Positions 32,901 to 41,736 of a stretch of DNA of 64,000 nt are shown here, in pieces. This DNA is from CAWGCA01 sp963820955 (GTDB lineage Bacteria; Pseudomonadota; Gammaproteobacteria; Chromatiales; Chromatiaceae). A program made the position numbers and the translations under genes. The DNA lies in the NCBI GenBank assembly GCA_963820955.1, contig CAWGCA010000042.1, positions 65,757 through 129,756 on the forward strand. The letters are read 5' to 3'. How positions within the stretch are numbered: the stretch's first letter is position 1; each line of letters starts with the position of its first letter. The notes beneath the pieces are model-generated. The model was not told the DNA's origin and ran no database searches. It worked only from the letters and a program-made list of their open reading frames with translations.

Positions 32901-34036
32901 TGGAGAAGATGTTGCAGGGCAAGGTGGCTGATGGCGGACCGAACCGGCTGAAAGCGGGGTCGAAGATAACCAAGCCCTACCTGAGTGAAATCGACCGCGA
33001 CCAGTGGTTGGAGATCCGGCTGCACAACGAAGAGGCGGCAGCCCAGTTGGAGGCGATCGCTGAACAGATCAAGCAGCAGCGCGAAAGCTTCCGCGAGAAA
33101 TTTGAAGAGAAGAAGCGCAAGCTCACCACTGGTGACGATCTGGCACCGGGGGTATTGAAGATGGTTAAGGTCTATGTGGCGGTCAAGCGTCGCATCCAGC
33201 CCGGAGATAAGATGGCCGGGCGCCATGGTAACAAGGGTGTGATCTCCACCATCGTTCCGGTGGAAGATATGCCGTTCGATGCCGATGGCGAGCCGGTGGA
33301 TATCGTTCTCAATCCGCTGGGCGTGCCCTCGCGCATGAACGTCGGACAGGTATTGGAGGCCCATCTGGGCTGGGCGGCCAAGGGGGTGGGGCTTAGAATC
33401 GGCGAGATGCTGCAGGCCCAGGCGAAGATTGCCGAGCTGCGTGGATTCCTGGAGCAGATTTACAACACCAGCGGAAAACCTGAGCAGATCGACTCCCTTA
33501 GTGACGAAGAGGTGATCGAACTCTGCGTTAATCTGAGAAAGGGGGTGCCTATGGCCACCCCGGTGTTTGACGGTGCAGCAGAGGCGGAGATCAAGGCCAT
33601 GCTGCAGCTGGCCGGCCTGCCCGAGTCAGGTCAGACAACCCTCTGCGATGGTCGAACCGGAGAAGCCTTCGACCGCCCGGTCACAGTGGGCTATATGTAC
33701 ATGCTCAAGCTGAATCATCTGGTGGATGACAAGATGCACGCCCGTTCCACCGGCCCCTACAGCCTGGTCACCCAGCAACCGCTGGGCGGAAAGGCCCAGT
33801 TTGGTGGTCAGCGATTCGGTGAGATGGAGGTCTGGGCGCTGGAGGCGTACGGCGCCTCTTATACCCTGCAGGAGATGCTCACGGTGAAATCGGACGATGT
33901 CACCGGCCGCACCCGCATGTACAAAAACATCGTGGATGGAGACCATCGGATGGAGGCGGGGATGCCCGAGTCCTTCAACGTACTGGTTAAAGAGATTCGA
34001 TCCTTGGCCATCAATATCGAACTGGAGAGGGAGTAG
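29960..34036 (+). CDS. rpoB: DNA-directed RNA polymerase subunit beta
   Basis: Forms one pincer of the core enzyme and part of the catalytic centre. 1358 residues against 1342 in E. coli. The rifampicin pocket cluster I has the wild-type form (SSQLSQFMDQNNPLSE, THKRRVSALGPGGL). The active-site region NMRVAFMPWNGYNFEDSI and the C-terminal GGKAQFGGQRFGEMEVWALE that contacts beta' are intact. The ATG at 29960 starts the conserved MAYSFTEKKRIRKDFG. rpoC follows after 71 bases. Confidence 0.99.
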   Translation: MAYSFTEKKRIRKDFGKRPGILEVPFLLATQIDSFRSFLQADAAPDERKDMGLHAAFTSVFPIVSYSGNAVLEYVNYRLGEPTFDVRECQLRGTTYAAPLRVLVRLVIYDKEAPAGSKVVKDIREQEVYMGELPLMTETGTFVINGTERVIVSQLHRSPGVFFDHDKGKTHSSGKLLFSARVIPYRGSWLDFEFDPKDCVYVRIDRRRKLPATILLRALGYDAEQILDMFFETDTITLSKTKAKLNLVPERLRGELAIIDIKAGKEVMVEAGRRVTQRHILQLEKAGINTLDLPFESLYGKVLAHNLIDKATGELLANANDEITEELLQNLIDKGIKKIQTLFTNDLDQGPYISSTLRIDPATSELEAQVEIYRMMRPGEPPTKESAQNLFNSLFFSPDRYDLSAVGRMKFNKRLGRDEVTGDGVLSKEDIIDVLKELIGIRNGHGIVDDIDHLGNRRIRCVGEMAENQFRVGLVRVERAVKERLTLAESEGLMPQEMINAKPVSAAIREFFGSSQLSQFMDQNNPLSEVTHKRRVSALGPGGLARERAGFEVRDVHPTHYGRVCPIETPEGPNIGLINSLAVYSRTNDYGFLETPYRKVNDSRVTDEIHYLSAIEEGRYVIAQANASLDENNTLIDELVSCRHQNEFTLSNPSRIEYMDVSPKQIVSVAASLIPFLEHDDANRALMGSNMQRQAVPTLRAEKPLVGTGMERAVAVDSGVTVVARRGGMVDSVDAGRIVVRVNDEETEASEPGVDIYNLTKYTRSNQNTCINQRPLVIPGDAIARGDVLADGPSTDMGELALGQNMRVAFMPWNGYNFEDSILVSERVVQEDRFTTIHIEELTAMARDTKLGPEEITGDIPNVGEAALAKLDESGIVYVGAEVKEGDILVGKVTPKGETQLTPEEKLLRAIFGEKAADVKDTSLRLSSGMAGTVIDVQVFTRDGVEKDARALQIEESELERVKQDLNDQLRIMEDDTFQRVEKMLQGKVADGGPNRLKAGSKITKPYLSEIDRDQWLEIRLHNEEAAAQLEAIAEQIKQQRESFREKFEEKKRKLTTGDDLAPGVLKMVKVYVAVKRRIQPGDKMAGRHGNKGVISTIVPVEDMPFDADGEPVDIVLNPLGVPSRMNVGQVLEAHLGWAAKGVGLRIGEMLQAQAKIAELRGFLEQIYNTSGKPEQIDSLSDEEVIELCVNLRKGVPMATPVFDGAAEAEIKAMLQLAGLPESGQTTLCDGRTGEAFDRPVTVGYMYMLKLNHLVDDKMHARSTGPYSLVTQQPLGGKAQFGGQRFGEMEVWALEAYGASYTLQEMLTVKSDDVTGRTRMYKNIVDGDHRMEAGMPESFNVLVKEIRSLAINIELERE

Positions 34037-34107
34037 GGTGGGGTATTCGCTTGGGATGATGATAGAACCGAGACGATACCCGGAACCTGACAGCAGGAGA
34101 AACGATC

Positions 34108-37100
34108 TTGAAAGATCTACTTAAGATTCTGAAACAGCAGGGTCAGTCAGAAGACTTTGATGCAATCCGCATCGGTCTTGCCTCACCCGATATGATCCGT
34201 TCCTGGTCTTACGGTGAGGTGAAGAAGCCGGAGACCATCAACTACCGGACTTTTAAGCCGGAACGCGATGGTCTTTTCTGCGCCAAGATATTTGGCCCGG
34301 TCAGCGACTACGAGTGTCTCTGCGGCAAATACAAGCGCCTCAAGCATCGTGGCGTGGTGTGCGAAAAGTGCGGGGTCGAGGTAACGCTTGCCAAGGTGCG
34401 CCGCGAGCGCATGGGCCATATTGAGCTGGCCAGTCCGGCGGCCCACATCTGGTTTCTCAAGTCCCTGCCGTCCCGTATCGGTCTGCTGCTGGATATGACC
34501 CTGCGCGACATCGAGCGGGTACTCTATTTCGAGTCCTTCGTGGTGGTCGATCCCGGTATGACGCCGCTGGATCGCGGCCAGTTGCTCACCGACGAGCAGT
34601 ATCTGGAGGCGATTGAGGAAAACGGAGACGAGTTCGACGCCCGTATGGGCGCCGAGGCGGTCTACGAGCTGCTTCGCACTATCGATCTGCCGAAGGAGAT
34701 CGTGAAACTGCGTGAGGAGATCAACGGGACCAAGTCCGAGACTAAACTGAAAAAGCTGACTAAGCGGCTGAAACTGGTGGAGTCTCTGGAACAGTCCGGT
34801 AACCGTCCCGAGTGGATGGTGATGAAGGTGCTGCCGGTCTTGCCGCCGGAGTTGCGTCCGCTGGTGCCCCTGGACGGAGGGCGTTTTGCCACCTCCGATC
34901 TGAATGACCTCTACCGCCGGGTAATCAATCGCAACAACCGTCTGAAACGGCTGCTCGACCTGAATGCCCCGGATATCATTGTGCGCAACGAAAAGCGCAT
35001 GCTGCAGGAGTCGGTGGACGCGCTGCTGGATAACGGCCGCCGCGGCCGGGCCATTACCGGTACCAACAAGCGTCCGTTGAAGTCGCTGGCCGACATGATC
35101 AAGGGCAAACAGGGGCGTTTCCGGCAGAATCTGCTCGGCAAGCGTGTGGATTACTCGGGTCGTTCGGTAATTGTGGTTGGCCCGACCCTGAAACTGCATC
35201 AATGCGGCCTGCCCAAGAAAATGGCGCTGGAGCTGTTCAAGCCGTTCATATTCTCCAAGCTGCAGCTGCGCGGCGTGGCCACCACCATCAAAGCGGCCAA
35301 GAAACTGGTAGAGCGCGGCACGGGTGAGGTCTGGGATATCCTGGAGGAGGTGATCCGCGAGCATCCGGTGATGCTTAACCGTGCACCTACCCTGCACCGG
35401 CTCGGCATTCAAGCATTTGAACCGGTTCTGATCGAGGGTAAGGCGATTCAGCTTCACCCCCTGGTATGTACCGCCTTTAACGCCGATTTCGATGGCGATC
35501 AAATGGCGGTGCACGTGCCCTTGTCCATCGAGGCACAGTTGGAGGCACGCAGTTTGATGATGTCCACCAACAATATCCTCTCCCCGGCCAACGGCGAACC
35601 GATTATCGTACCCTCCCAGGATGTGGTATTGGGGCTCTATTACATGACTCGAGAGGCGATCAACGCCAAGGGCGAGGGCATGGCCTTCGCTAATGTTGCT
35701 GAAGTGCACCGGGCCTACGAGTCCCGTAAGGTTTCACTGCAGGCCCGGGTCAAAGTCCGTCTGTACGATGATGAAGCTGGCGAGAACGGCGAAACGACCA
35801 AGGTCCGTAAGCTGGTTGATACGACGGTTGGTCGGGCCTTGCTGTCCGAGATTCTGCCGGACGGACTTTCGTTCGATCTGATCAATAAAGCAATGGATAA
35901 GCGCTCCATCTCCAATCTGGTGAATGCCTGTTATCGGCAGGTGGGTTTGAAGGAGACGGTGATCTTTGCAGATCAGGTCATGTACATGGGATTCCGCCTG
36001 GCAACACGCGCCGGTATCTCCATTGGTATGAACGATATGACCATACCGGAGGAGAAGGAAGGGATCCTGGCAGCTGCCGAGCATGAGGTGAAGGAGATCG
36101 AGAACCAGTACGCGTCTGGTCTGGTGACCAACGGCGAGCGGTACAACAAGGTGGTGGATATCTGGTCCCACACCAACGACCAGGTTGCCAGAGCGATGAT
36201 GTCCAAGCTGGGCAAAGAAGTGGTAACCGACAGCGAAGGTAAGGAGGTAGAACAGGACTCCTTCAACTCCATCTATATGATGGCCGACTCGGGCGCCCGC
36301 GGTTCTGCCGCCCAGATCCGGCAGCTGGCGGGTATGCGTGGATTGATGGCGAAACCGGACGGCTCCATCATTGAGACGCCAATTACCGCCAATTTCCGCG
36401 AGGGGCTGGATGTGCTGCAGTACTTCATCTCCACCCATGGTGCACGCAAAGGCCTGGCGGACACCGCCCTGAAGACAGCCAACTCGGGTTATCTCACCCG
36501 CCGTTTGGTTGATGTGGCCCAGGACATGGTGGTGCTGGAAGAGGACTGTGGTACCGACGACGGGCTGATGATGCAGCCTATCATCGAGGGTGGCGACGTA
36601 GTGGAACCGCTGCGCGAGCGTATTCTCGGCAGGGTGACCGCGACCGAACTCTACCGGCCTGGTAGTCAAGAGTTGATTTGCGAAGCCGGTACCCTGCTGG
36701 ATGAGAAATGGGTTGATCAGTTCGATGACCAGGGCGTGGATCATGTGATGGTCCGTTCCCCCATCACTTGCAAGGCCAGGGTCGGTGTATGTTCCATGTG
36801 TTATGGCCGTGATCTGGCCCGGGGCCATAAGGTGAACGATGGCGAAGCGGTAGGCGTCATCGCCGCTCAGTCCATCGGTGAGCCAGGCACTCAGCTGACC
36901 ATGCGCACCTTCCACATCGGTGGCGCTGCTTCCCGTGCGGCGGCGGTGAACAGCATCGAGGTCAAGACCTCGGGTATCGTCCACTTGCACAACATCAAGA
37001 CGGTGCAGCACCACAGCGGCAACCTGGTAGCTGTCTCCCGCTCCGGTGAACTGACCGTGGTTGATGAGGTGGGGCGTGAGCGCGAGCGTTACAAGGTCCC

Positions 37101-38322
37101 TTATGGTGCCAGTATCCGGGCCGCCGATGGCGATTCGGTGGATGGTGGCCAGATGGTGGCGAACTGGGATCCCCATACTCACCCGGTTATTACGGAAGTG
37201 GACGGCAAGCTTCAGTTCGTGGAATTCCAGGATGGTGTCAGTGTCCAGAGTCAGTTGGATGAGGTGACCGGCCTTGTCTCGCTGGTGGTGATCGACCCGA
37301 AACAGCGTCCTTCCGCGGGCAAAGATATGCGTCCTATGTTGAAACTGGTGGACGAGAATGGGGAAGACCTCAACATTGCGGGCACCGAGATACCGGCGCA
37401 CTACTATCTGCCCGCGGGGGCGATTGTCAACGTGGCCGACGGGGCAGATGTACTGGTGGGGGATACCCTGGCGCGCATTCCGCAGGAGTCGTCGAAGACC
37501 CGAGACATTACCGGTGGTCTGCCACGGGTAGCCGACCTGTTTGAGGCGCGCAAGCCGAAGGACCCTGCGATTCTGGCCGAGGCGACCGGGACCGTCAGTT
37601 TTGGCAAAGACACCAAAGGTAAGCAGCGCCTGATAATTACCGACGCGGACGGAGAGCAACATGAGGATCTGATCCCGAAGTGGCGGCATGTCAATGTATT
37701 CGAGGGTGAGCAGGTAGAAAAGGGGGAAATTATCTCCGATGGTGAACTCAACCCCCACGACATACTGCGTCTGAAGAGTGTCACCGATCTGGCTTCCTAC
37801 CTGGTGAAGGAGATACAGGATGTCTACCGATTACAGGGTGTGAAGATCAACGATAAACATATCGAAGTGATCATTCGTCAGATGTTGCGCAAGGTGGAGG
37901 TGACTGCCCCGGGAGATACCCGTTTCCTGCGAGGGGAACAGGTGGAGCGTGCGCGACTCACGGATATGAACCTACAGATGGAGGCGGAAGGTAAGCACCC
38001 GGTGCTTTGGGATCCGATACTGCTGGGGATTACCAAGGCCTCGCTGGCAACCGAATCCTTTATCTCAGCCGCGTCCTTCCAGGAGACTACCCGGGTATTG
38101 ACTGAAGCGGCAGTGCGGGGCTCAAACGATCAGTTGGTCGGACTGAAGGAAAATGTGATTGTCGGACGTCTGATACCGGCCGGCACCGGTCTCGCCTATC
38201 ACAACGAACGACGTCGCCGCCGTTACGAAGAGATCGAGGTGGAATCCGGGGGCAAGGTGGAGATGGGTGCCGACGAGGTCGCCGAGGCGATCAAACAGGC
38301 CCTGAACACGGCTGACGGCTGA
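34108..38322 (+). CDS. rpoC: DNA-directed RNA polymerase subunit beta'
   Basis: Catalytic subunit. 1404 residues against 1407 in E. coli. The start is TTG, since KDLLKILKQQ is the family N terminus, and CAGGAGAAACGATC before it supplies the ribosome binding site. The N-terminal zinc finger is CLCGKYKRLKHRGVVCEKC. The Mg-binding motif NADFDGDQM occupies residues 458-466, the same numbering as E. coli. A second zinc site contains CKARVGVCSMC. Bridge and trigger helix sequences (GEPGTQLTMRTFHIGGAAS) are intact. A strong hairpin follows. Confidence 0.99.
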   Translation: MKDLLKILKQQGQSEDFDAIRIGLASPDMIRSWSYGEVKKPETINYRTFKPERDGLFCAKIFGPVSDYECLCGKYKRLKHRGVVCEKCGVEVTLAKVRRERMGHIELASPAAHIWFLKSLPSRIGLLLDMTLRDIERVLYFESFVVVDPGMTPLDRGQLLTDEQYLEAIEENGDEFDARMGAEAVYELLRTIDLPKEIVKLREEINGTKSETKLKKLTKRLKLVESLEQSGNRPEWMVMKVLPVLPPELRPLVPLDGGRFATSDLNDLYRRVINRNNRLKRLLDLNAPDIIVRNEKRMLQESVDALLDNGRRGRAITGTNKRPLKSLADMIKGKQGRFRQNLLGKRVDYSGRSVIVVGPTLKLHQCGLPKKMALELFKPFIFSKLQLRGVATTIKAAKKLVERGTGEVWDILEEVIREHPVMLNRAPTLHRLGIQAFEPVLIEGKAIQLHPLVCTAFNADFDGDQMAVHVPLSIEAQLEARSLMMSTNNILSPANGEPIIVPSQDVVLGLYYMTREAINAKGEGMAFANVAEVHRAYESRKVSLQARVKVRLYDDEAGENGETTKVRKLVDTTVGRALLSEILPDGLSFDLINKAMDKRSISNLVNACYRQVGLKETVIFADQVMYMGFRLATRAGISIGMNDMTIPEEKEGILAAAEHEVKEIENQYASGLVTNGERYNKVVDIWSHTNDQVARAMMSKLGKEVVTDSEGKEVEQDSFNSIYMMADSGARGSAAQIRQLAGMRGLMAKPDGSIIETPITANFREGLDVLQYFISTHGARKGLADTALKTANSGYLTRRLVDVAQDMVVLEEDCGTDDGLMMQPIIEGGDVVEPLRERILGRVTATELYRPGSQELICEAGTLLDEKWVDQFDDQGVDHVMVRSPITCKARVGVCSMCYGRDLARGHKVNDGEAVGVIAAQSIGEPGTQLTMRTFHIGGAASRAAAVNSIEVKTSGIVHLHNIKTVQHHSGNLVAVSRSGELTVVDEVGRERERYKVPYGASIRAADGDSVDGGQMVANWDPHTHPVITEVDGKLQFVEFQDGVSVQSQLDEVTGLVSLVVIDPKQRPSAGKDMRPMLKLVDENGEDLNIAGTEIPAHYYLPAGAIVNVADGADVLVGDTLARIPQESSKTRDITGGLPRVADLFEARKPKDPAILAEATGTVSFGKDTKGKQRLIITDADGEQHEDLIPKWRHVNVFEGEQVEKGEIISDGELNPHDILRLKSVTDLASYLVKEIQDVYRLQGVKINDKHIEVIIRQMLRKVEVTAPGDTRFLRGEQVERARLTDMNLQMEAEGKHPVLWDPILLGITKASLATESFISAASFQETTRVLTEAAVRGSNDQLVGLKENVIVGRLIPAGTGLAYHNERRRRRYEEIEVESGGKVEMGADEVAEAIKQALNTADG

Positions 38323-38349
38323 TTGCAGCCACGGGGTGACCAAGGGTGT

Positions 38350-38377
38350 GCCGAGGTCGGGGTTATCCGACCTCGGC
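38350..38377 (+). terminator. Hairpin after rpoC
   Basis: Perfect 11-bp GC-rich stem with a GGTTAT loop, 27 bases after the rpoC stop. No uridine tract follows, so it is either a weak terminator or a 3'-end-protecting structure. Confidence 0.55.
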
Positions 38378-38450
38378 GGTACACTGGCCGCCCCTCGGAG
38401 ATCAACAATTTTCCAGGGCTGGGTTTTTCTCCCGGATGCCCAGGATAGTG

Positions 38451-38479
38451 TTGACACCTCCAGTCATTCTACGTAGAAT
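38451..38479 (+). promoter_or_regulatory. Sigma-70 promoter of the str operon
   Basis: TTGACA (38451-38456), a 17-base spacer and TAGAAT (38474-38479). This is the best promoter in the window. It predicts a start near 38486 and a leader of about 190 bases before rpsL. Confidence 0.82.
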
Positions 38480-38493
38480 TCGCGCTCTCAATC

Positions 38494-38525
38494 AGGCCGG
38501 CCCCGAAGGCGTCGGCCTTTGTTTC
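38494..38525 (+). terminator. Attenuator-like hairpin in the str operon leader
   Basis: AGGCCG/CGGCCT with an inner GCC/GGC stem, followed by TTGTTTCTT, only about 10 bases after the predicted transcription start. The shape is that of an early intrinsic terminator; it may attenuate the operon. Confidence 0.5.
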
Positions 38526-38676
38526 TTCGTGTAATCTCAGGCTGTATTCAGCTCCTGGGATTGCTGGCTGGCAATCGAGCACTCTCGGCGCTGCAGATAG
38601 CGGATCGAGCGGGGTCGGTTGCTTGCTTTTCTGGAGCGGGTGTGGCGCCACGGCGTATCACCGGAGATGGGATCAG

Positions 38677-39051
38677 ATGGCAACAATCAATCAGTTGGTG
38701 CGCAGGCCGCGGAAGCGCAAAGTCGAAAAAAGCAATGTGCCGGCCCTCGAGGCCTGCCCCCAGAAGCGTGGCGTCTGCACCCGTGTTTACACCACCACGC
38801 CGAAGAAGCCCAACTCGGCATTGAGGAAGGTGGCACGTGTGCGTTTGACCAATGGTTACGAAGTGACCAGCTATATCGGAGGCGAGGGCCACAATCTGCA
38901 GGAGCACTCGGTGGTGCTGATTCGCGGAGGGCGTGTCAAAGATCTGCCCGGTGTGCGGTATCACGTGGTCCGCGGCAGTCTGGATACCTCTGGGGTAGAG
39001 AGTCGTCGCCAGGGACGTTCCAAGTATGGAGCCAAACGGCCAAAGAGCTGA
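38677..39051 (+). CDS. rpsL: Ribosomal protein uS12
   Basis: Decoding-centre protein of the 30S subunit. 124 residues. The start is the ATG at 38677 because MATINQLVRRPR is the family N terminus; the longer open frame to 38623 is not coding. Lys43 (TPKKPNSALRK) and Lys88 (GGRVKDLPG) have the streptomycin-sensitive wild-type form. First gene of rpsL-rpsG-fusA-tuf. Confidence 0.99.
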   Translation: MATINQLVRRPRKRKVEKSNVPALEACPQKRGVCTRVYTTTPKKPNSALRKVARVRLTNGYEVTSYIGGEGHNLQEHSVVLIRGGRVKDLPGVRYHVVRGSLDTSGVESRRQGRSKYGAKRPKS

Positions 39052-39085
39052 TTGGCGCTAAAGAAACGAAATCGGATTAAGAGTC

Positions 39086-39556
39086 ATGCCTAGAAGACGA
39101 GTTGTAGCAAAGCGCGAAATTCTACCGGATCCAAAATTCGGCAGTAAGCTGTTGGCCAAATTCATCAACATGGTGATGGTGGACGGCAAGAAAGCGGTAG
39201 CGGAGAAAATCCTCTATGACGCGCTTGACAGAATGAGTGAGCGCGCTGGCGGAGAGCCCATGGAAGTGCTGGACAAGGCGCTTGATAACGTGCGGCCGGT
39301 GGTCGAAGTGAAGTCACGCCGCGTGGGTGGTGCAACCTACCAGGTGCCGGTGGAAGTGCGTGCGGCTCGCCGCAATACACTCGCCATGCGTTGGCTGATC
39401 GAGGCATCGCGTAAGCGCAGCGAGAAATCTATGGCCTATCGGTTGGCGGGCGAGTTGTCGGACGCGGCGGAATCTCGTGGTTCGGCGGTGAAGAAGAGGG
39501 AAGACACTCACCGCATGGCGGAGGCTAACAAGGCCTTCTCCCATTACCGCTGGTAG
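39086..39556 (+). CDS. rpsG: Ribosomal protein uS7
   Basis: Primary binder of the 16S rRNA 3' major domain and, in E. coli, translational repressor of the str operon through the rpsL-rpsG gap. 156 residues, starting MPRRRVVAKREILPDPKFGS; the helical core has GGATYQVPVEVRAARR. The 34-base gap to rpsL is short, so the E. coli-type S7 target between them is unlikely to be complete. Confidence 0.98.
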   Translation: MPRRRVVAKREILPDPKFGSKLLAKFINMVMVDGKKAVAEKILYDALDRMSERAGGEPMEVLDKALDNVRPVVEVKSRRVGGATYQVPVEVRAARRNTLAMRWLIEASRKRSEKSMAYRLAGELSDAAESRGSAVKKREDTHRMAEANKAFSHYRW

Positions 39557-39619
39557 CGGTGGTTTCGTAGCAGTATCACTTTAAACTTAGCTCTTTTACA
39601 TTGTTGACGGGAATTAGAC

Positions 39620-41716
39620 GTGGCACGTAGCACTCCTATCGCGCGTTATCGCAACCTCGGGATCATGGCCCACATTGATGCGGGCAAGACCACGACCACC
39701 GAGCGGATCCTCTATTACACCGGGGTTTCGCATAAAATTGGTGAAGTGCATGACGGCGCCGCAACCATGGACTGGATGGAGCAGGAGCAGGAGCGGGGTA
39801 TTACCATCACCTCAGCGGCGACTACCTGCTTCTGGAGTGGCATGGACCAGCAGTTCCCGCAGCATCGCATCAACATAATCGACACCCCCGGCCACGTGGA
39901 CTTCACCATCGAGGTGGAGCGTTCCCTGCGCGTGCTGGATGGCGCTTGCGCCGTGTTCTGCGCCGTGGGCGGTGTGGAACCCCAGTCGGAGACAGTCTGG
40001 CGTCAGGCCAACAAATACAAGGTGCCGCGCATTGCCTTCGTCAACAAGATGGATCGCATGGGCGCCAACTTCCTGCGCGTGGTGGAGCAGATCAGAGAGC
40101 GCTTGGGTGCCAGACCCGTCCCGCTGCAAATCAATATCGGCACCGAAGAAGATTTCAAGGGTGTCGTCGATCTGGTCACCATGAAGGCGATTATCTGGGA
40201 CGAGGAGTCCCGGGGGATGAAATACGAAGAGCAGGATATTCCCGCCGACCTGCAGGATCTCTGTGCAGAGTGGCGCGAACGCCTGGTCGAAGCCGCCGCT
40301 GAGGCCAACGACGGGCTGATGGAGAAGTACCTGGAAGGGACCGAACTGAGCATTGATGAGATAAAACAGGGCCTGCGTATTCGCACCCTGGCCAACGAAA
40401 TCACCCCCGTTATGTGCGGAACAGCCTTTAAAAACAAGGGTGTGCAGGCCATGTTGGATGCGGTGATAGAGTATATGCCGGCACCGACCGATGTGCCTCC
40501 GATAACGGGTGTGCTGGATGATGCCGCTGAGACCGAGGCCGAACGCCCGTCCAGCGATGAGGCGCCTTTTGCCGCCCTGGCGTTCAAGATTGCCACCGAT
40601 CCGTTCGTTGGGAATTTGACCTTTTTTCGGGTTTACTCGGGTGTTCTAAATTCCGGCGATACCATCTATAACCCGGTCAAGAGCAAGAAAGACCGTATTG
40701 GCCGCATCCTGCAGATGCACGCCAACACACGGGAGGAGATCAAAGAGGTTCGGGCCGGTGATATCGCGGCAGCCGTCGGATTGAAGGACGTCACCACTGG
40801 CGATACCCTGTGTGCCCTGAATGACGTGATCACCCTGGAGCGCATGGAGTTCCCGGAGCCGGTGATTGCGGTGGCTGTAGAGCCCAAGACCAAGACCGAC
40901 CAGGAAAAAATGGGCGTAGCGCTTTCAAAGTTGGCCCATGAAGACCCCTCTTTTCAGGTCAGCACCGACGAGGAATCGGGTCAGACCATTATCGCCGGTA
41001 TGGGCGAACTGCATCTGGAGATCATCGTCGACCGGATGAAGCGGGAGTTCAAGGTAGAAGCGAACGTGGGGGCGCCGCAGGTTGCCTATCGCGAGACCAT
41101 CCGCAATACCATTGAACAGGAAGGCAAGTTCGTGCGTCAGTCGGGTGGTCGCGGGCAGTATGGCCACGTCTACCTGCGTATCGAGCCACAGGAGCCCGGT
41201 TCCGGTTACGAGTTCGTCAACCAGATCGTCGGCGGTGTGGTGCCCAGAGAATATATTCCTGCGGTGGACAAAGGCGTCCAGGAGCAGATGGTCAATGGGG
41301 TCATTGCGGGCTACCCGGTGGTGGACGTCAAGGTAACCTTGTATGACGGCTCCTATCACGATGTCGACTCTTCGGAGATGGCATTCAAGATCGCGGGTTC
41401 CATGTGCTTCAAGGAGGGGGCCAAGAGGGCTCGGCCGGTCCTGCTGGAGCCGATGATGAAGGTGGAAGTGGTTACACCGGAAGACTACATGGGAGATGTG
41501 ATGGGAGACTTGAGCGGCCGTCGCGGTCTGGTTCAGGGTATGGACGACTCCCCGGCTGGTAAGCAGATTAAGGCGGAGGTGCCGTTGTCCGAGATGTTCG
41601 GGTACGCCACCGATCTGCGGTCCGCCACCCAGGGGCGAGCTACCTACAGCATGGAGTTCGCCAAGTATAACGAGGTTCCGGCGAGCATCGCCGAGGCCAT
41701 CATCAAGAAACAGTAA
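39620..41716 (+). CDS. fusA: Elongation factor G
   Basis: GTPase that drives translocation and, with RRF, ribosome recycling. 698 residues with the five EF-G domains. The P-loop AHIDAGKT is at 17-24, followed by RGITITSAATT (switch I), DTPGHVDF and NKMD. The start is GTG (ARSTPIARYRNLG is conserved). Domain IV contains SGGRGQYGHVYLRIEP. The second tuf copy follows after 20 bases. Confidence 0.99.
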   Translation: MARSTPIARYRNLGIMAHIDAGKTTTTERILYYTGVSHKIGEVHDGAATMDWMEQEQERGITITSAATTCFWSGMDQQFPQHRINIIDTPGHVDFTIEVERSLRVLDGACAVFCAVGGVEPQSETVWRQANKYKVPRIAFVNKMDRMGANFLRVVEQIRERLGARPVPLQINIGTEEDFKGVVDLVTMKAIIWDEESRGMKYEEQDIPADLQDLCAEWRERLVEAAAEANDGLMEKYLEGTELSIDEIKQGLRIRTLANEITPVMCGTAFKNKGVQAMLDAVIEYMPAPTDVPPITGVLDDAAETEAERPSSDEAPFAALAFKIATDPFVGNLTFFRVYSGVLNSGDTIYNPVKSKKDRIGRILQMHANTREEIKEVRAGDIAAAVGLKDVTTGDTLCALNDVITLERMEFPEPVIAVAVEPKTKTDQEKMGVALSKLAHEDPSFQVSTDEESGQTIIAGMGELHLEIIVDRMKREFKVEANVGAPQVAYRETIRNTIEQEGKFVRQSGGRGQYGHVYLRIEPQEPGSGYEFVNQIVGGVVPREYIPAVDKGVQEQMVNGVIAGYPVVDVKVTLYDGSYHDVDSSEMAFKIAGSMCFKEGAKRARPVLLEPMMKVEVVTPEDYMGDVMGDLSGRRGLVQGMDDSPAGKQIKAEVPLSEMFGYATDLRSATQGRATYSMEFAKYNEVPASIAEAIIKKQ

Positions 41717-41736
41717 TCCGTTAAGGGGTAGCAACC

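Larger units (their letters stand above)
38323..38676 (+). other. rpoC-rpsL intergenic region
   Basis: 354 bases without a gene. In order: an 11-bp perfect hairpin GCCGAGGTCGG/CCGACCTCGGC (38350-38377) that closes the rpoC transcript without a T-run, a consensus promoter (38451-38479), a hairpin with a T-rich tail in the leader (38494-38525), then about 150 bases of unremarkable leader up to rpsL. Confidence 0.7.
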
